NCBI RefSeq assembly: GCF_900187265.1
Contig: NZ_LT906450.1
Location: forward strand, 3,711,444 to 3,775,443
Direction: 5' to 3'
Source: Rhodococcus rhodochrous
GTDB lineage: Bacteria; Actinomycetota; Actinomycetes; Mycobacteriales; Mycobacteriaceae
DNA length: 64,000 bases
Shown: piece after piece, positions 8,601 through 20,106 of the stretch
How the letters are laid out: each line of letters begins with the position of its first letter
Numbering within the stretch: the first letter of the stretch is position 1
The notes under the pieces: generated by a model
Database searches by the model: none
Seen by the model: only the letters and a program-made list of their open reading frames with translations
What the model was told of the DNA's origin: nothing
Position numbers and translations under genes: made by a program

Positions 8601-10325
8601 CTACGCGACGCCGCTGTGCTTGACCTCGACGACCGGCAGTCGCAACGCACCGGGCGCGTCGACGGGCACCACCGGGTTCTTCGGTTCGACCGGCGCGACA
8701 CGACGGTAGGGCTGTCCCTGCTCGGGACGCTGGTCGTCCTCACCCTTGTTGGGCCACAACGACGCAGCGCGTTCGGCCTGCGCCGCAATGGTGAGCGAGG
8801 GGTTCACGCCGAGGTTCGCGGAGACCGCGGCCCCGTCGACGACGCTCAGCGTCGGATAGCCGTGGACGCGGTGGTACGGATCGATCACCCCGTGGTCGCG
8901 ATCGGATCCGATCACGGCACCGCCGAGGAAGTGTGCGGTGAGCGGAATGTTGAAGATCTCACCCCACGTGCCGCCCGCGACACCGTCGATCTTCTCGGCG
9001 ATGCGGCGCGTTGCCTCGTTGCCGGCCGGGATCCAGGTGGGATTCGGCTGCCCGTGGCCCTGTTTGCTGGTGACCTTGCGACGGCCGAACAGACCCTTGG
9101 TCGTGTAGGTGGTGATGGAGTTGTCGAGGTTCTGCATCACCAGCGCGATGATGGTGCGCTCGCTCCACCGGTGCACCGAGAGCATCCGCAGCATCTTCAC
9201 GGGGTTCCGCGCGACTTGCCCGAGGAACTTCACCCAGCGCGGGGTGCGTCCGTCGCCGTCGGTCATGAGGGTCTGCAGCAGGCCCATCGCGTTCGATCCC
9301 TTGCCGTACCGCACGGGCTCGATGTGCGTGTCGGGGGTGGGATGGAACGACGAGGTGATCGCGACACCCTCGGTGAGCTTCAGATCGGGGTCGATCCTCA
9401 TCTTCCCGGCACCGACGATCGATTCGGAGTTGGTGCGGGTGAGTTCGCCGACCTTGTCGGACAGCTCGGGCAGCGCACCGGTGTCCTTGAGGTGGTGCAG
9501 CAGGTGCTGCGTGCCCCACGTTCCGGCCGCGAGGACGACGTGCGCGGCCGTGTAGGTGCGCCGCCGCTTGCGGACCCACGCGCCGGTGCGTTCGGTGATC
9601 ACGTCCCAGGTGCCGTCGGCGGCCTGCCGGAGATCGGTGACGGTGGTCAGCGGGACGATCTCGGCTCCCGCACTCTCGGCGAGACCCAGATAGTTCTTCA
9701 CGAGGGTGTTCTTGGCACCGTGCCGGCAACCGGTCATACACTCGCCGCACTCGATGCAGCCGGTGCGGTCGGGGCCGGCGCCGCCGAAGTAGGGATCGGC
9801 CACGGTGCGGCCGGGTTCGCCGAAGAAGACGCCGACGGGGGTCTGGACGAAGGTGTCTCCGACGCCCATGTCCTCGGCGACGGACTTGATGACCTTGTCG
9901 GCGTCGGTCATCCGTCCGTACTGCACCACGCCCAGCATGCGCTTGGCCTGCTCGTACCAGGGGCTGAGCTCGTCGTGCCAGTCGGTGATGCCGGCCCACT
10001 GGCGGTCCTCGAAGAAGGCTGCCGGCGGCTTGTACAGGGTGTTGGCGTAGTTCAGCGACCCGCCGCCGACGCCCGCGCCGGCGAGGATGAGGCAGTCGCG
10101 TAGCAGGTGGACACGCTGGATGCCGAAGCAACCGAACTTCGGCGCCCAGAGGAAGCGGCGCAGGTCCCAGCTTGTCTTCGCGAAGTCGGCGTCGGCGTAG
10201 CGACGACCGGCCTCGAGAACGCCGACCTTGTAGCCCTTCTCCACCAGGCGCAACGCCGTGACGCTTCCACCGAAACCCGATCCGACGATCAGGACGTCGT
10301 AGTCCGTGACCCGTTGCTTACCCAT
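8601..10325 (-). CDS. choD: GMC-family FAD oxidoreductase, ChoD-like
   Basis: An FAD-dependent oxidoreductase of 574 residues: dinucleotide-binding GSGFGGSVTALRLVEKGYKV near 14, LILAGAGVGGGSLNYANT near 80, and a C-terminal His-containing NLGVNPSLTI block. A four-cysteine cluster CIECGECMTGC near 190 is unlike classical cholesterol oxidase and resembles an iron-sulphur or zinc ligand set. The position between guaA and guaB3 matches M. tuberculosis choD (Rv3409c), whose family is annotated as cholesterol oxidase although in vivo steroid oxidation is disputed. Start ATG 10325 has GGAGG six bases upstream. Confidence 0.8.
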   Translation of the reverse strand: MGKQRVTDYDVLIVGSGFGGSVTALRLVEKGYKVGVLEAGRRYADADFAKTSWDLRRFLWAPKFGCFGIQRVHLLRDCLILAGAGVGGGSLNYANTLYKPPAAFFEDRQWAGITDWHDELSPWYEQAKRMLGVVQYGRMTDADKVIKSVAEDMGVGDTFVQTPVGVFFGEPGRTVADPYFGGAGPDRTGCIECGECMTGCRHGAKNTLVKNYLGLAESAGAEIVPLTTVTDLRQAADGTWDVITERTGAWVRKRRRTYTAAHVVLAAGTWGTQHLLHHLKDTGALPELSDKVGELTRTNSESIVGAGKMRIDPDLKLTEGVAITSSFHPTPDTHIEPVRYGKGSNAMGLLQTLMTDGDGRTPRWVKFLGQVARNPVKMLRMLSVHRWSERTIIALVMQNLDNSITTYTTKGLFGRRKVTSKQGHGQPNPTWIPAGNEATRRIAEKIDGVAGGTWGEIFNIPLTAHFLGGAVIGSDRDHGVIDPYHRVHGYPTLSVVDGAAVSANLGVNPSLTIAAQAERAASLWPNKGEDDQRPEQGQPYRRVAPVEPKNPVVPVDAPGALRLPVVEVKHSGVA

Positions 10326-10443
10326 GGAACCTCCAGCGACGAGAGTTGTTACCGGCCAGTATGCACCTCGGCGGTGTGACTACAGGCACAGCTCCGACTC
10401 TACCCGTTACGTGGAGTTGCACGAAAACCATGGGCGAAAACGC

Positions 10444-10487
10444 CGATGGCCGGTCACCGCGTCCTGCGACGCTGTGACCGGCCATCG
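10444..10487. terminator. Terminator hairpin after guaB3
   Basis: A 14-bp perfect stem CGATGGCCGGTCAC (10444-10457) with its complement (10474-10487), loop 16 bases, 20 bases past the guaB3 stop. Separates guaB3 from choD. Confidence 0.75.
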
Positions 10488-10506
10488 GGATGTACCGGGA
10501 AGGTCT

Positions 10507-11640
10507 TTATCCGCGAACGGACAGACCGACCTTCTGGAATTCCTTCAGATCGGAGTATCCGGCCTTCGCCATCGATCGACGCAGACCACCCACGAGGTTG
10601 AGCGAGCCCGACGGATCGTCGGACGGGCCGAACAAAACCCGGCCGAGGCCCGGTCGTTCGTCCTCTGCGATCCGGACGGCAGCGCCGCGCGGCATCGACG
10701 GATGTCCGGCCACCGACGGCCAGTACCAGCCCTTGCCTGCGGCCTCCTCGGCGAGAGCCAGCGGCGCGCCGAGCACGACCGCGTCGGCGCCGCACGCGAT
10801 CGCCTTCGCGAGGTCGCCGGCATTCTCGATGTCGCCGTCGGCGAGCACGTGGACGTAGCGGCCACCGGTCTCGTCGAGGTAGTCGCGCCGGGCCGCAGCG
10901 GCGTCGGCGATGGCGGTGGCCATCGGGATGCCGATGCCGAGCGAGGAAGACGTGGTGGTCGCCTGCTTCGTGGAGCCGAAGCCGACGATGACACCGGCCG
11001 CACCCGTGCGCATCAGGTGCAGCGCGGTGCGGTGATCGCTGACACCACCGGCGATGACCGGCACGTCGAGCTCCGAGATGAACGTCTTGAGGTTCAGCGG
11101 CTCGTCCTCACCGTGGGCCACGTGCTCGGCCGAGATGATGGTGCCCTGGACGACGAGGAGATCGATACCCGCCTTCACGAGCTCGGGCGTGAGCGCCCGA
11201 GCGTTCTGCGGGCTGACGCGAACCGCGGTGGTGACACCCGCATCCCGCACCTGTGCGACGGCGGCGGCCAGCAGATCACCCTGCAGCGGAGCCGCGTGCA
11301 GCTCCTGCAGGTAGCGGACGGCCGCGCGCGGATCCGTGCTCGCGATCTCCGCGAGACGGGCCACGACGGCATCGACATCGGCATGGCGACCCCACAGGCC
11401 CTCGCCGTTGATGACGCCGAGACCGCCGGCCTTGCCCAGCTCGATCGCGAAGGTGGGCGACACCAGCGCGTCGGTGGGATGCGCCAGCACCGGGATGTCG
11501 AAACGGTAGGCGTCGATCTGCCAGGCCGTCGACACCTCCTTCGACGAACGCGTCCGGCGCGACGGGACGATGTCGACGTCGCCCAGCTCGTACGTACGTC
11601 GGGCCGTGCGACCCATGCCGATTTCAACGAGGTCGCGCAC
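10507..11640 (-). CDS. guaB3: GuaB3, IMP dehydrogenase/GMP reductase family protein
   Basis: A (beta/alpha)8-barrel protein of 377 residues (MGRTARRTYELGDVDIVPS start typical of GuaB3, VLAHPTDALVSPTFAIELG, VPVIAGGVSDHRTALHLM). No CBS domains are present, unlike GuaB. The loop that carries the catalytic Cys in IMP dehydrogenase (GSICTT) reads GFGSTKQATTTSSSLGIG here, and the only Cys in the protein (AIACGAD) is elsewhere. It may therefore not be a conventional IMP dehydrogenase; GuaB3 of cyanobacteria has been reported as a GMP reductase. GTG 11640 has GAGGAGAAAGG upstream. Directly downstream of guaB (71-base gap). Confidence 0.9.
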   Translation of the reverse strand: MRDLVEIGMGRTARRTYELGDVDIVPSRRTRSSKEVSTAWQIDAYRFDIPVLAHPTDALVSPTFAIELGKAGGLGVINGEGLWGRHADVDAVVARLAEIASTDPRAAVRYLQELHAAPLQGDLLAAAVAQVRDAGVTTAVRVSPQNARALTPELVKAGIDLLVVQGTIISAEHVAHGEDEPLNLKTFISELDVPVIAGGVSDHRTALHLMRTGAAGVIVGFGSTKQATTTSSSLGIGIPMATAIADAAAARRDYLDETGGRYVHVLADGDIENAGDLAKAIACGADAVVLGAPLALAEEAAGKGWYWPSVAGHPSMPRGAAVRIAEDERPGLGRVLFGPSDDPSGSLNLVGGLRRSMAKAGYSDLKEFQKVGLSVRG

Positions 11641-11711
11641 GCGCGCCCCTTTCTCCTCTTGGACGATGCTCCCGCCCTACTCGGAACGGGACCCTGCTGC
11701 GGACGCGAAAA

Positions 11712-13358
<1,647 letters not shown>

Positions 13359-13483
13359 TCATGTTATCTGCTCCGGGGAACAAGCTCGGCTCCCACCCTG
13401 TTCCCTGATGTTCGTCACATCACCTCGTGTGATTTCACGGCGTGTCCCCTGGCGACCGCTGGCGCAGACCCCCTCGGTCTGCG

Positions 13484-13489
13484 TACCGT
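13484..13489 (+). promoter_or_regulatory. -10 box of a leaderless transcript (DUF5319 gene)
   Basis: TACCGT ends 6 bases before GTG 13496. There is no Shine-Dalgarno, so the start codon itself is probably the 5' end of the mRNA. Confidence 0.5.
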
Positions 13490-13495
13490 GGAGTC

Positions 13496-13906
13496 GTGCG
13501 TGATCAGTTGCCTCCCGGACTCCCACCGGACCCGTTCGCAGGAGACCCCGACGATCCGTCCGCAGCACTGGACGCGATCGAGCCGGGCCAGCCCCTGGAT
13601 CCTGCGGAGCGGCTCGCGGTGGAAGAGGACCTCGCAGACCTGGCCGTCTACGAGGCGCTGCTGGCTCCCCGCGGCGTCCGCGGACTCGTGGTGTGCTGCG
13701 AGGACTGCCACCAGGACCACTACCACGACTGGGACATGCTGCGGGCGAACCTGCTGCAGCTGCTCGTCGACGGCACCGTCAGACCGCACGAGCCGGCCTT
13801 CGATCCGTCACCCGACGCCTATGTCACCTGGGACTACTGCCGCGGCTATGCGGATGCGTCCATGAACGAGGCTCTTCCCGTCGACCCCTACGGTCTGGAT
13901 TCCTGA
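13496..13906 (+). CDS. DUF5319 family protein
   Basis: A 136-residue acidic protein (VRDQLPPGLPPDPFAGDPDD start) with the signature CCEDCHQDHYHDWDMLRANL and a third Cys region WDYCRGY. It matches the actinobacterial DUF5319 family (Rv3412), which has no assigned function. The Cys/His cluster could bind metal. It stands alone, transcribed away from guaB, and ends at a bidirectional terminator facing rsdA. Confidence 0.85.
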   Translation: MRDQLPPGLPPDPFAGDPDDPSAALDAIEPGQPLDPAERLAVEEDLADLAVYEALLAPRGVRGLVVCCEDCHQDHYHDWDMLRANLLQLLVDGTVRPHEPAFDPSPDAYVTWDYCRGYADASMNEALPVDPYGLDS

Positions 13907-13950
13907 GTCCTTCCGCCCACTGCGAACCACGCATCACGGCACTTCGACAA

Positions 13951-13990
13951 GAGAACGGGCCCGGCAGCATCTGCTGCCGGGCCCGTTCTC
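13951..13990. terminator. Bidirectional terminator between DUF5319 gene and rsdA
   Basis: A perfect 19-bp stem starting GAGAACGGGCCCGGCAGCA with a 2-base loop, 9 bases before the rsdA stop and 44 bases after the DUF5319 stop. Confidence 0.9.
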
Positions 13991-13999
13991 TCGTTGGTT

Positions 14000-15076
14000 C
14001 TACTCGCCTTCCGGCGTCGTGAGCGACGCCGGCGCCATATCGGCGGCGGGCCCGTCCTGCGTCGACCGCGGCGACGACGCGGTCGTGGTGGGTGCAGTGG
14101 TCTGGGACTCCGACGTCGCCGGCGGCGGTTCGCTCGGCGCAGGTGACGGCTGCGTGCTGGAAGACGACGACTGCGGCGCGGTCTGCGACGGCGTGGACGT
14201 GTCGGACACCGGAGGCGGCGCCTGCAGGATGGTCGGATCCACGGTCGACGACGACGTGGGCGGCGCGGTGGTGCCCGTGTCGGTACCCGTGCCCGTCGTG
14301 GGAGCGGGCTGCTGACCTTCCGTGCCGGGTGTCGTGACCGGCGGCGGAACGACGGCGCCCGGAGCCACCGGTACCTCGGGTGCCACCGGCACCGCCGGCG
14401 GCGGAGGCACCTGCGGAATCAACCGGCCGAGTTCCTCGGCGAGGCGTTCCAGCCAGTCGCCGAGCGCATCGCGCTCCTCCGCGTCCCGGACATCGCCGGA
14501 ACGGGACTCCGCGGACGTCAGCAACTCGCGTGCTTCCTCCGTGTTGCCCTCGGCGATGAGTTGTTCTGCACGTTCCAGGGTGGATGTGGTGTCGATCCGG
14601 GCCTCGGTGGATTGCGCCTGCTCACTGAACACGACCTGCTTGACGCCCCACAACGGGTCGCCGGGTTCGGCGCCGTAGGACACCGCGGTCGCGCTGCCGA
14701 CGGCGACGGCGACGAGCGCTGCTGCACCTGCGAGCGGACGGAGCAACCGGAGTTGCCCCTTCGATCTCGGGCGCAGAGGGGTGACCTCCGGGGCCGGAGC
14801 GAGCGTTTCCCGTGTTCCCAGTTCCCGGTGGACGGCGGCGACCACTTCGTCGAGGTCGGGGCCGGCGGGCATCGGTTCGGCGAGGATCTCCGCACGCCAG
14901 TCGGCGAGCCGCGTGGCAAGTTCGTACTCCTCTGTGTCCTTCGTCTCGACGAGCCCGTTACCGGAGATCGCGTCGATCAGCGCGTCGTCACGGCGCACGG
15001 CGGCGAGGTCCACGGAGGTTTCGTCGTCGGGAAATTCGTCGTCGAAGCCGTCGCCCGAGAAACGCCCCCTACCCAT
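14000..15076 (-). CDS. rsdA: Anti-sigma-D factor RsdA
   Basis: A membrane-spanning anti-sigma factor that holds SigD inactive. The N-terminal sigma-binding region contains DDETSVDLAAVRRDDALIDAI. A single transmembrane segment follows near 130 (LLRPLAGAAALVAVAVGSATAV), then an extracytoplasmic domain and a long Pro/Thr/Ser-rich tail (last ~130 residues). About 358 residues from ATG 15076, which has AGGTG upstream; GTG 15085 is also possible. The start lies inside the 3' end of sigD, so both are made together. Synteny: Rv3413c. Confidence 0.9.
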   Translation of the reverse strand: MGRGRFSGDGFDDEFPDDETSVDLAAVRRDDALIDAISGNGLVETKDTEEYELATRLADWRAEILAEPMPAGPDLDEVVAAVHRELGTRETLAPAPEVTPLRPRSKGQLRLLRPLAGAAALVAVAVGSATAVSYGAEPGDPLWGVKQVVFSEQAQSTEARIDTTSTLERAEQLIAEGNTEEARELLTSAESRSGDVRDAEERDALGDWLERLAEELGRLIPQVPPPPAVPVAPEVPVAPGAVVPPPVTTPGTEGQQPAPTTGTGTDTGTTAPPTSSSTVDPTILQAPPPVSDTSTPSQTAPQSSSSSTQPSPAPSEPPPATSESQTTAPTTTASSPRSTQDGPAADMAPASLTTPEGE

Positions 15077-15647
15077 TCCGCTCACCTGCTCTCGTGACTT
15101 CCTTCTTGAGTCTCGCGATGGCCCGGTGCTGGGCCACCCTGATCGCTCCTGCAGTACTACCCACAGCTGCGGCCGTTTCCTCGGCCGACAATCCCATGAC
15201 GAGACGGAGGATGAGGATCTCGCGCTGCTTCTCCGGCAGGATGCCCAGCAGCCGCTTCATCTGCCGGCCCGCCTCGGAGTTGATCGCGTATTCCTCGGGG
15301 CTGTCGTCGAGCGACATCACCTCCGGCACATCCGCCACGGGTTCCGCGCGGTTGCGGGCCGCACTGCGGTGCGCGTCGGCGACCTTGTGAGCAGCGATCC
15401 CGTATACGAACGCCATGAAGGGGCGGCCTTGGTCCTGATATCTCGGCAGAGCGGTCATCACGGCCAGGCACACCTCCTGTGCAACGTCGTCTGCAGAGAG
15501 CTGGCCGCGCTCTGCAGATCCGACCCGTGCGCGGCAATACCGCACGACGAGGGGCCGGACACTTGCAAGAACCTGAGCGAGAGCCGCCCGGTCGCCTTGC
15601 GCAGCCGCAGCAACCGCGGAGTCCAGCTCCTCACCCATAACAGTCAT
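15069..15647 (-). CDS. sigD: ECF RNA polymerase sigma factor SigD
   Basis: An extracytoplasmic-function sigma factor of about 192 residues with region 2 (LSADDVAQEVCLAVMTALPRYQ, FMAFVYGIAAHKVADAHR) and region 4 helix-turn-helix (LPEKQREILILRLVMGLSAEE, GAIRVAQHRAIARLKK). I chose ATG 15647 (MTVMGEELDS); ATG 15638 is possible. SigD of M. tuberculosis (Rv3414c) contributes to starvation and stationary-phase expression. Its 3' end overlaps rsdA by 8 bases. Confidence 0.92.
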   Translation of the reverse strand: MTVMGEELDSAVAAAAQGDRAALAQVLASVRPLVVRYCRARVGSAERGQLSADDVAQEVCLAVMTALPRYQDQGRPFMAFVYGIAAHKVADAHRSAARNRAEPVADVPEVMSLDDSPEEYAINSEAGRQMKRLLGILPEKQREILILRLVMGLSAEETAAAVGSTAGAIRVAQHRAIARLKKEVTRAGERNG

Positions 15648-15775
15648 CGATTGCGCAAGTCCTGGCGTTACAGACGGCACCACCCCCCCGGGCGGGCTTC
15701 CACCTGACCGTGGAACACCCCCAGAGTAGCTACAACGACCGACCGGTCGGGTCACCCCCCGCGCGCGAGTGGAAC

Positions 15776-16717
15776 TCAGCAGGCAGAGGAGGTCACGAAC
15801 CGGCCCCCACGCCCCACGATGGTGGTCGCGCAGAGATCACGGACGCGACCCGCATCGAGATCACGGACGCGACCCGCATCTCTCCCCGCCCCCAGCCCGT
15901 CGAGGAGCATCGCCGCGGCCCATTGCAACGGAATCAGTCCGTGTTCCTCCGCGCGCGCGAGGACGTCGGCGGCCAGGTCCATGGCCGGACCGTGGTCCGG
16001 CAGTCCGGTCAGAGAGGCCGACCGCACGAGGTCCGACTTCACGGAGTGCCGGATCGATCCGAATCCGTCCGCAAGTTCCACCGCGCGGTCCGCCCGGCTG
16101 CGCGCACGGGTGAAGTCGCCTGCCGCGAGAGCGGATTCGGCCCCGACCCATGCGAGACGGATCCGCTGTCGCACGAAGGCCTTCTCCCCCGCTTCCGATT
16201 CGGCAGCGTCGAGAGCGGCTGCACATCGGTCGAGGAGCGACCCGCACACCGCGAGACGGCCCCGCCCGAGCGCATCGGCCGCCAACCCCGTGGCGGCGTC
16301 GCACCATGCAGCGACAGCATCGGCGTCGCGCGATGCGGCGACAGGGTCGACGTCGCGCCGTGCGGCGACAGTGTTTCCGGAGCTGGTTCGCAGCGACCCC
16401 GCCTCGGCGAGAGCACGTCCGTCCAGGACGGCGGCGGCGCGATGTCCGCCCAACTGACGGAGAAGGGAGGCCTCGGTGCTCGCTCCGAACGACGACCACA
16501 CTCCTCCGGTTCCACGCACTCGGGCCAGCTCGGCCCGCGCGGCGGCGTAACGTCCCTGCCCACCGAGCGCGACGGCCCGCAACCAGTTCTGTTCGGGTCC
16601 GTGCGCCGCAGGGAGCGGATGTGCCCCCGGGGACGGGCCGAAGGCCGCGGCGACCAGGATCGCGTGGCGGTCGGACGGTGTCGGTGCCGTGTGCCGGCGG
16701 GCGTCGGAATGTGCCAT
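15776..16717 (-). CDS. Conserved hypothetical protein, Rv3415c-like, helical repeats
   Basis: An Ala/Arg-rich, mostly helical protein of about 313 residues with TPR-like stretches (NWLRAVALGGQGRYAAARAE, ESALAAGDFTRARSRADRAV). It lies between sigD and whiB3 exactly where M. tuberculosis has Rv3415c. No catalytic motif seen. Near the C-terminus the peptide DAGRVRDL is duplicated (GRDAGRVRDLDAGRVRDL), caused by an in-frame 21-base DNA duplication around 15835-15880. Start ATG 16717 (MAHSDARRH) is preferred over the much longer open frame. Function unknown. Confidence 0.7.
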   Translation of the reverse strand: MAHSDARRHTAPTPSDRHAILVAAAFGPSPGAHPLPAAHGPEQNWLRAVALGGQGRYAAARAELARVRGTGGVWSSFGASTEASLLRQLGGHRAAAVLDGRALAEAGSLRTSSGNTVAARRDVDPVAASRDADAVAAWCDAATGLAADALGRGRLAVCGSLLDRCAAALDAAESEAGEKAFVRQRIRLAWVGAESALAAGDFTRARSRADRAVELADGFGSIRHSVKSDLVRSASLTGLPDHGPAMDLAADVLARAEEHGLIPLQWAAAMLLDGLGAGRDAGRVRDLDAGRVRDLCATTIVGRGGRFVTSSAC

Positions 16718-17241
16718 CGCGGAATCATCGCACCAGCGGATAGCGGCGATACGCGGGGCTCCGGGCCGACGCCGGGCATTTGTCGGAGAGAAATTATCAC
16801 CGTGAGCGCAAATTGTCTCGATGATTGGAACGCAGGGATGCACAGAAGACATTTCCGAACATTTTGTTAAACATCGCGTTAAAACATGCGTGGTGCATGT
16901 ATGGTGCCGCCCCCGCCCTCCGAACCCGAGTCGGAGCCACATCCGGCCGCCGAAAGGCCGGGTTACCAGCGAGTAAGGGACCTTCTACCCACGTCGGGTG
17001 CGGAGAGCACCCCGGATCGTCCCCGCTCGCAGCGCACAGGCACGACTCCTTGTGAAAGTAAATATTTCCGCGGTTAAATCTTGGCCGTTCGGTTATGGAC
17101 TATCCCACTTGTCGAAAATATTGACGACGAATCGATACAGATCCTACGGTGAGTTTGTTTGATTCGGATCACAGCGGGAATCCCGATGTGTCCACGGTCC
17201 GCTCGCACAACTCACGCGAGCTTGCTGCAAAGGAGTGCCAC
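16718..17241. promoter_or_regulatory. 524-base intergenic region upstream of whiB3 with hairpins and repeats
   Basis: No credible ORF. It holds a direct repeat GTTAAAcATcGC / GTTAAAaCATGC (16866-16889), the palindrome ACATGCGTGGTGCATGT (16884-16900), and two GC hairpins on the plus strand: CCGGCC with loop gccgaaa (about 16942-16960) and CGGGTGC with loop ggaga (about 16995-17013). An AT-rich stretch at 17055-17160 is striking in this genome and probably carries whiB3 promoter elements. A structured leader is possible; I cannot match it to a named riboswitch. Confidence 0.5.
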
Positions 17242-17535
17242 ATGCCTGCACCACACACACTGCCCGGCCCCAACGCGGACCTCTGGGATTGGCAGATGCA
17301 CGGTAAGTGTCGTGGTGTGGACTCCTCGGTGTTCTTCCACCCCGACGGAGAGCGCGGTCGTGCCCGCGCCCAGCGGGAGAACCGCGCAAAGGAGCTGTGC
17401 CGCACCTGCCCCGTGCTGGCCCGTTGCCGCGACCACGCCCTCGCCGTCGCCGAGCCGTACGGCATCTGGGGCGGCATGTCGGAGACCGAGCGGGAGATGT
17501 ACACGAGGCAACGACGGCGGAAGGTCGCTGTGTGA
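17242..17535 (+). CDS. whiB3: WhiB3-like redox-sensing transcription regulator
   Basis: A 97-residue WhiB protein. Four cysteines (KCRG, CRTCPVLARC) bind a [4Fe-4S] cluster; GIWGGMSETE is the conserved turn, and the basic RQRRRKVAV tail contacts DNA. WhiB3 of mycobacteria senses O2, NO and redox state and works with the principal sigma factor on lipid and redox genes. ATG 17242 has a clear AAGGAG six bases upstream. Located as in M. tuberculosis (Rv3416 next to groEL1). Confidence 0.88.
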   Translation: MPAPHTLPGPNADLWDWQMHGKCRGVDSSVFFHPDGERGRARAQRENRAKELCRTCPVLARCRDHALAVAEPYGIWGGMSETEREMYTRQRRRKVAV

Positions 17536-17555
17536 GGCGGTCACCCGCCCCGTGA

Positions 17556-17625
17556 CGACACCGTCACGGTCGTGACCATGTCGACACCGTCACGGTCGTG
17601 ACCATGTCGACACGACCGTGACGGT
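17556..17625. repeat. 26-bp perfect tandem duplication plus inverted copy downstream of whiB3
   Basis: The 26-base unit containing ACCGTCACGGTCGTGAC occurs at 17556-17581 and 17582-17607, and its core ACCGTCACGGTCG returns inverted at 17613-17625. Each unit contains the palindromes ACCGTCACGGT and TCACGGTCGTGA. Lies 20 bases after the whiB3 stop. Confidence 0.8.
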
Positions 17626-17667
17626 ACGACCGGGAGGCCGGTTGGAGGAGATGCGTCGATACGACGA

Positions 17668-17705
17668 AGGCCCCGCAGGGAATGCGAACATTCCTTGCGG
17701 GGCCT
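17668..17705. terminator. Terminator after groEL1
   Basis: A 17-bp stem beginning AGGCCCCGCAGGGAATG (one G-T pair), loop cgaa, 90 bases after the groEL1 stop; likely shared with whiB3 from the other side. Confidence 0.8.
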
Positions 17706-17794
17706 CGCTGTATTCGTGCCGTCCGGAACGACTTTCACGTCCGGCTCGACCTACGGACCCGCCGGGCGGCGGGTCCGCGGCCCTGACCGGTCGC

Positions 17795-19414
<1,620 letters not shown>

Positions 19415-19492
19415 CTACTCCTGGACTCGGATGTTCCCCAACGTATTCCGCCCCGGGTCCGAAACGGGACACCGGGGCGGAATGCAAGCGGC

Positions 19493-19795
19493 CTACTTGG
19501 CGACGACAGCCAGGACGTCGCGCGCAGACAGGATCAGGTACTCCTCACCGGCGTACTTGATCTCGGTTCCGCCGTACTTGCTGTAGATGACGACGTCGCC
19601 TTCCTTGACGTCCAGCGGGATGCGCTTGTCGCCATCTTCGTCCCAGCGGCCGGGGCCGACGGCGACGACGGTGCCCTCCTGGGGCTTCTCCTTCGCCGTG
19701 TCCGGGATGACCAGGCCGGAGGCAGTCGTCGTCTCGGCCTCGTTGGCCTGGACGAGGATCTTGTCCTCGAGCGGCTTGATGTTCACGCTCGCCAC
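19493..19795 (-). CDS. groES: Co-chaperonin GroES
   Basis: The 100-residue lid protein ([20 protein letters not shown]; mobile loop near [29 protein letters not shown]) caps GroEL rings. GTG 19795 is preceded by GGAGGG six bases away, which decides this start over the longer open frame from 19870. First gene of the groES-groEL1 operon. Confidence 0.96.
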   Translation of the reverse strand: MASVNIKPLEDKILVQANEAETTTASGLVIPDTAKEKPQEGTVVAVGPGRWDEDGDKRIPLDVKEGDVVIYSKYGGTEIKYAGEEYLILSARDVLAVVAK

Positions 19796-20106
19796 GATGA
19801 GCCCTCCACTTTCAGGGGTAATGGGGTCCGAGAACCGGTGTTCTCGAACACGGGTGTGTTCAGTCATCACGGTGACTCCGCACGCGTCCCGTCGTCGCGG
19901 GTGCCGGGCCGACGCTCGGTGTCACTAGCACTCTATACACGAGAGTGCCAGCGCTCAAGGGCAGCGGGTGCAAACACGCCGGAAGGCGTGAAACCAGGCA
20001 CCATGTTACGGTTGAATAACGGAAACCCATGAGCGTGATCGTTCGGTGACCTCAGCCGAGGTAGGCCCTGGACGCCTGGTCGTCGATCACGCACGGAAGG
20101 TGAACA
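19796..20106. other. 311-base divergent intergenic region, groES / Hsp70-like gene
   Basis: Contains the CIRCE promoter of groES. On the plus strand GGAAGG (20096-20101) is a Shine-Dalgarno for ATG 20107; no clear plus-strand -35/-10 pair stands out. GTTACGGTTGAATAACGG near 20005 is an imperfect inverted repeat. Confidence 0.5.
19925..19958 (-). promoter_or_regulatory. groES promoter overlapped by a CIRCE element (HrcA operator)
   Basis: CTAGCACTC, nine bases, GAGTGCCAG at 19925-19951 matches CIRCE (TTAGCACTC-N9-GAGTGCTAA) with one change per arm. On the minus strand the promoter is -35 TTGAGC (complement of 19953-19958), a 17-base spacer, and -10 TAGAGT (complement of 19930-19935). The operator therefore covers the -10 and spacer. 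HrcA repression is established for this element. Confidence 0.93.

Noticed and set aside
16039-16800. Alternative minus-strand frame in the Rv3415c-like gene
   Set aside because: Composition is Arg/Ser/Pro shadow-like; the 15776-16717 frame has the helical pattern and conserved position.
17556-17625. CRISPR array
   Set aside because: Two tandem 26-mers without spacers and no cas genes; a tandem duplication.
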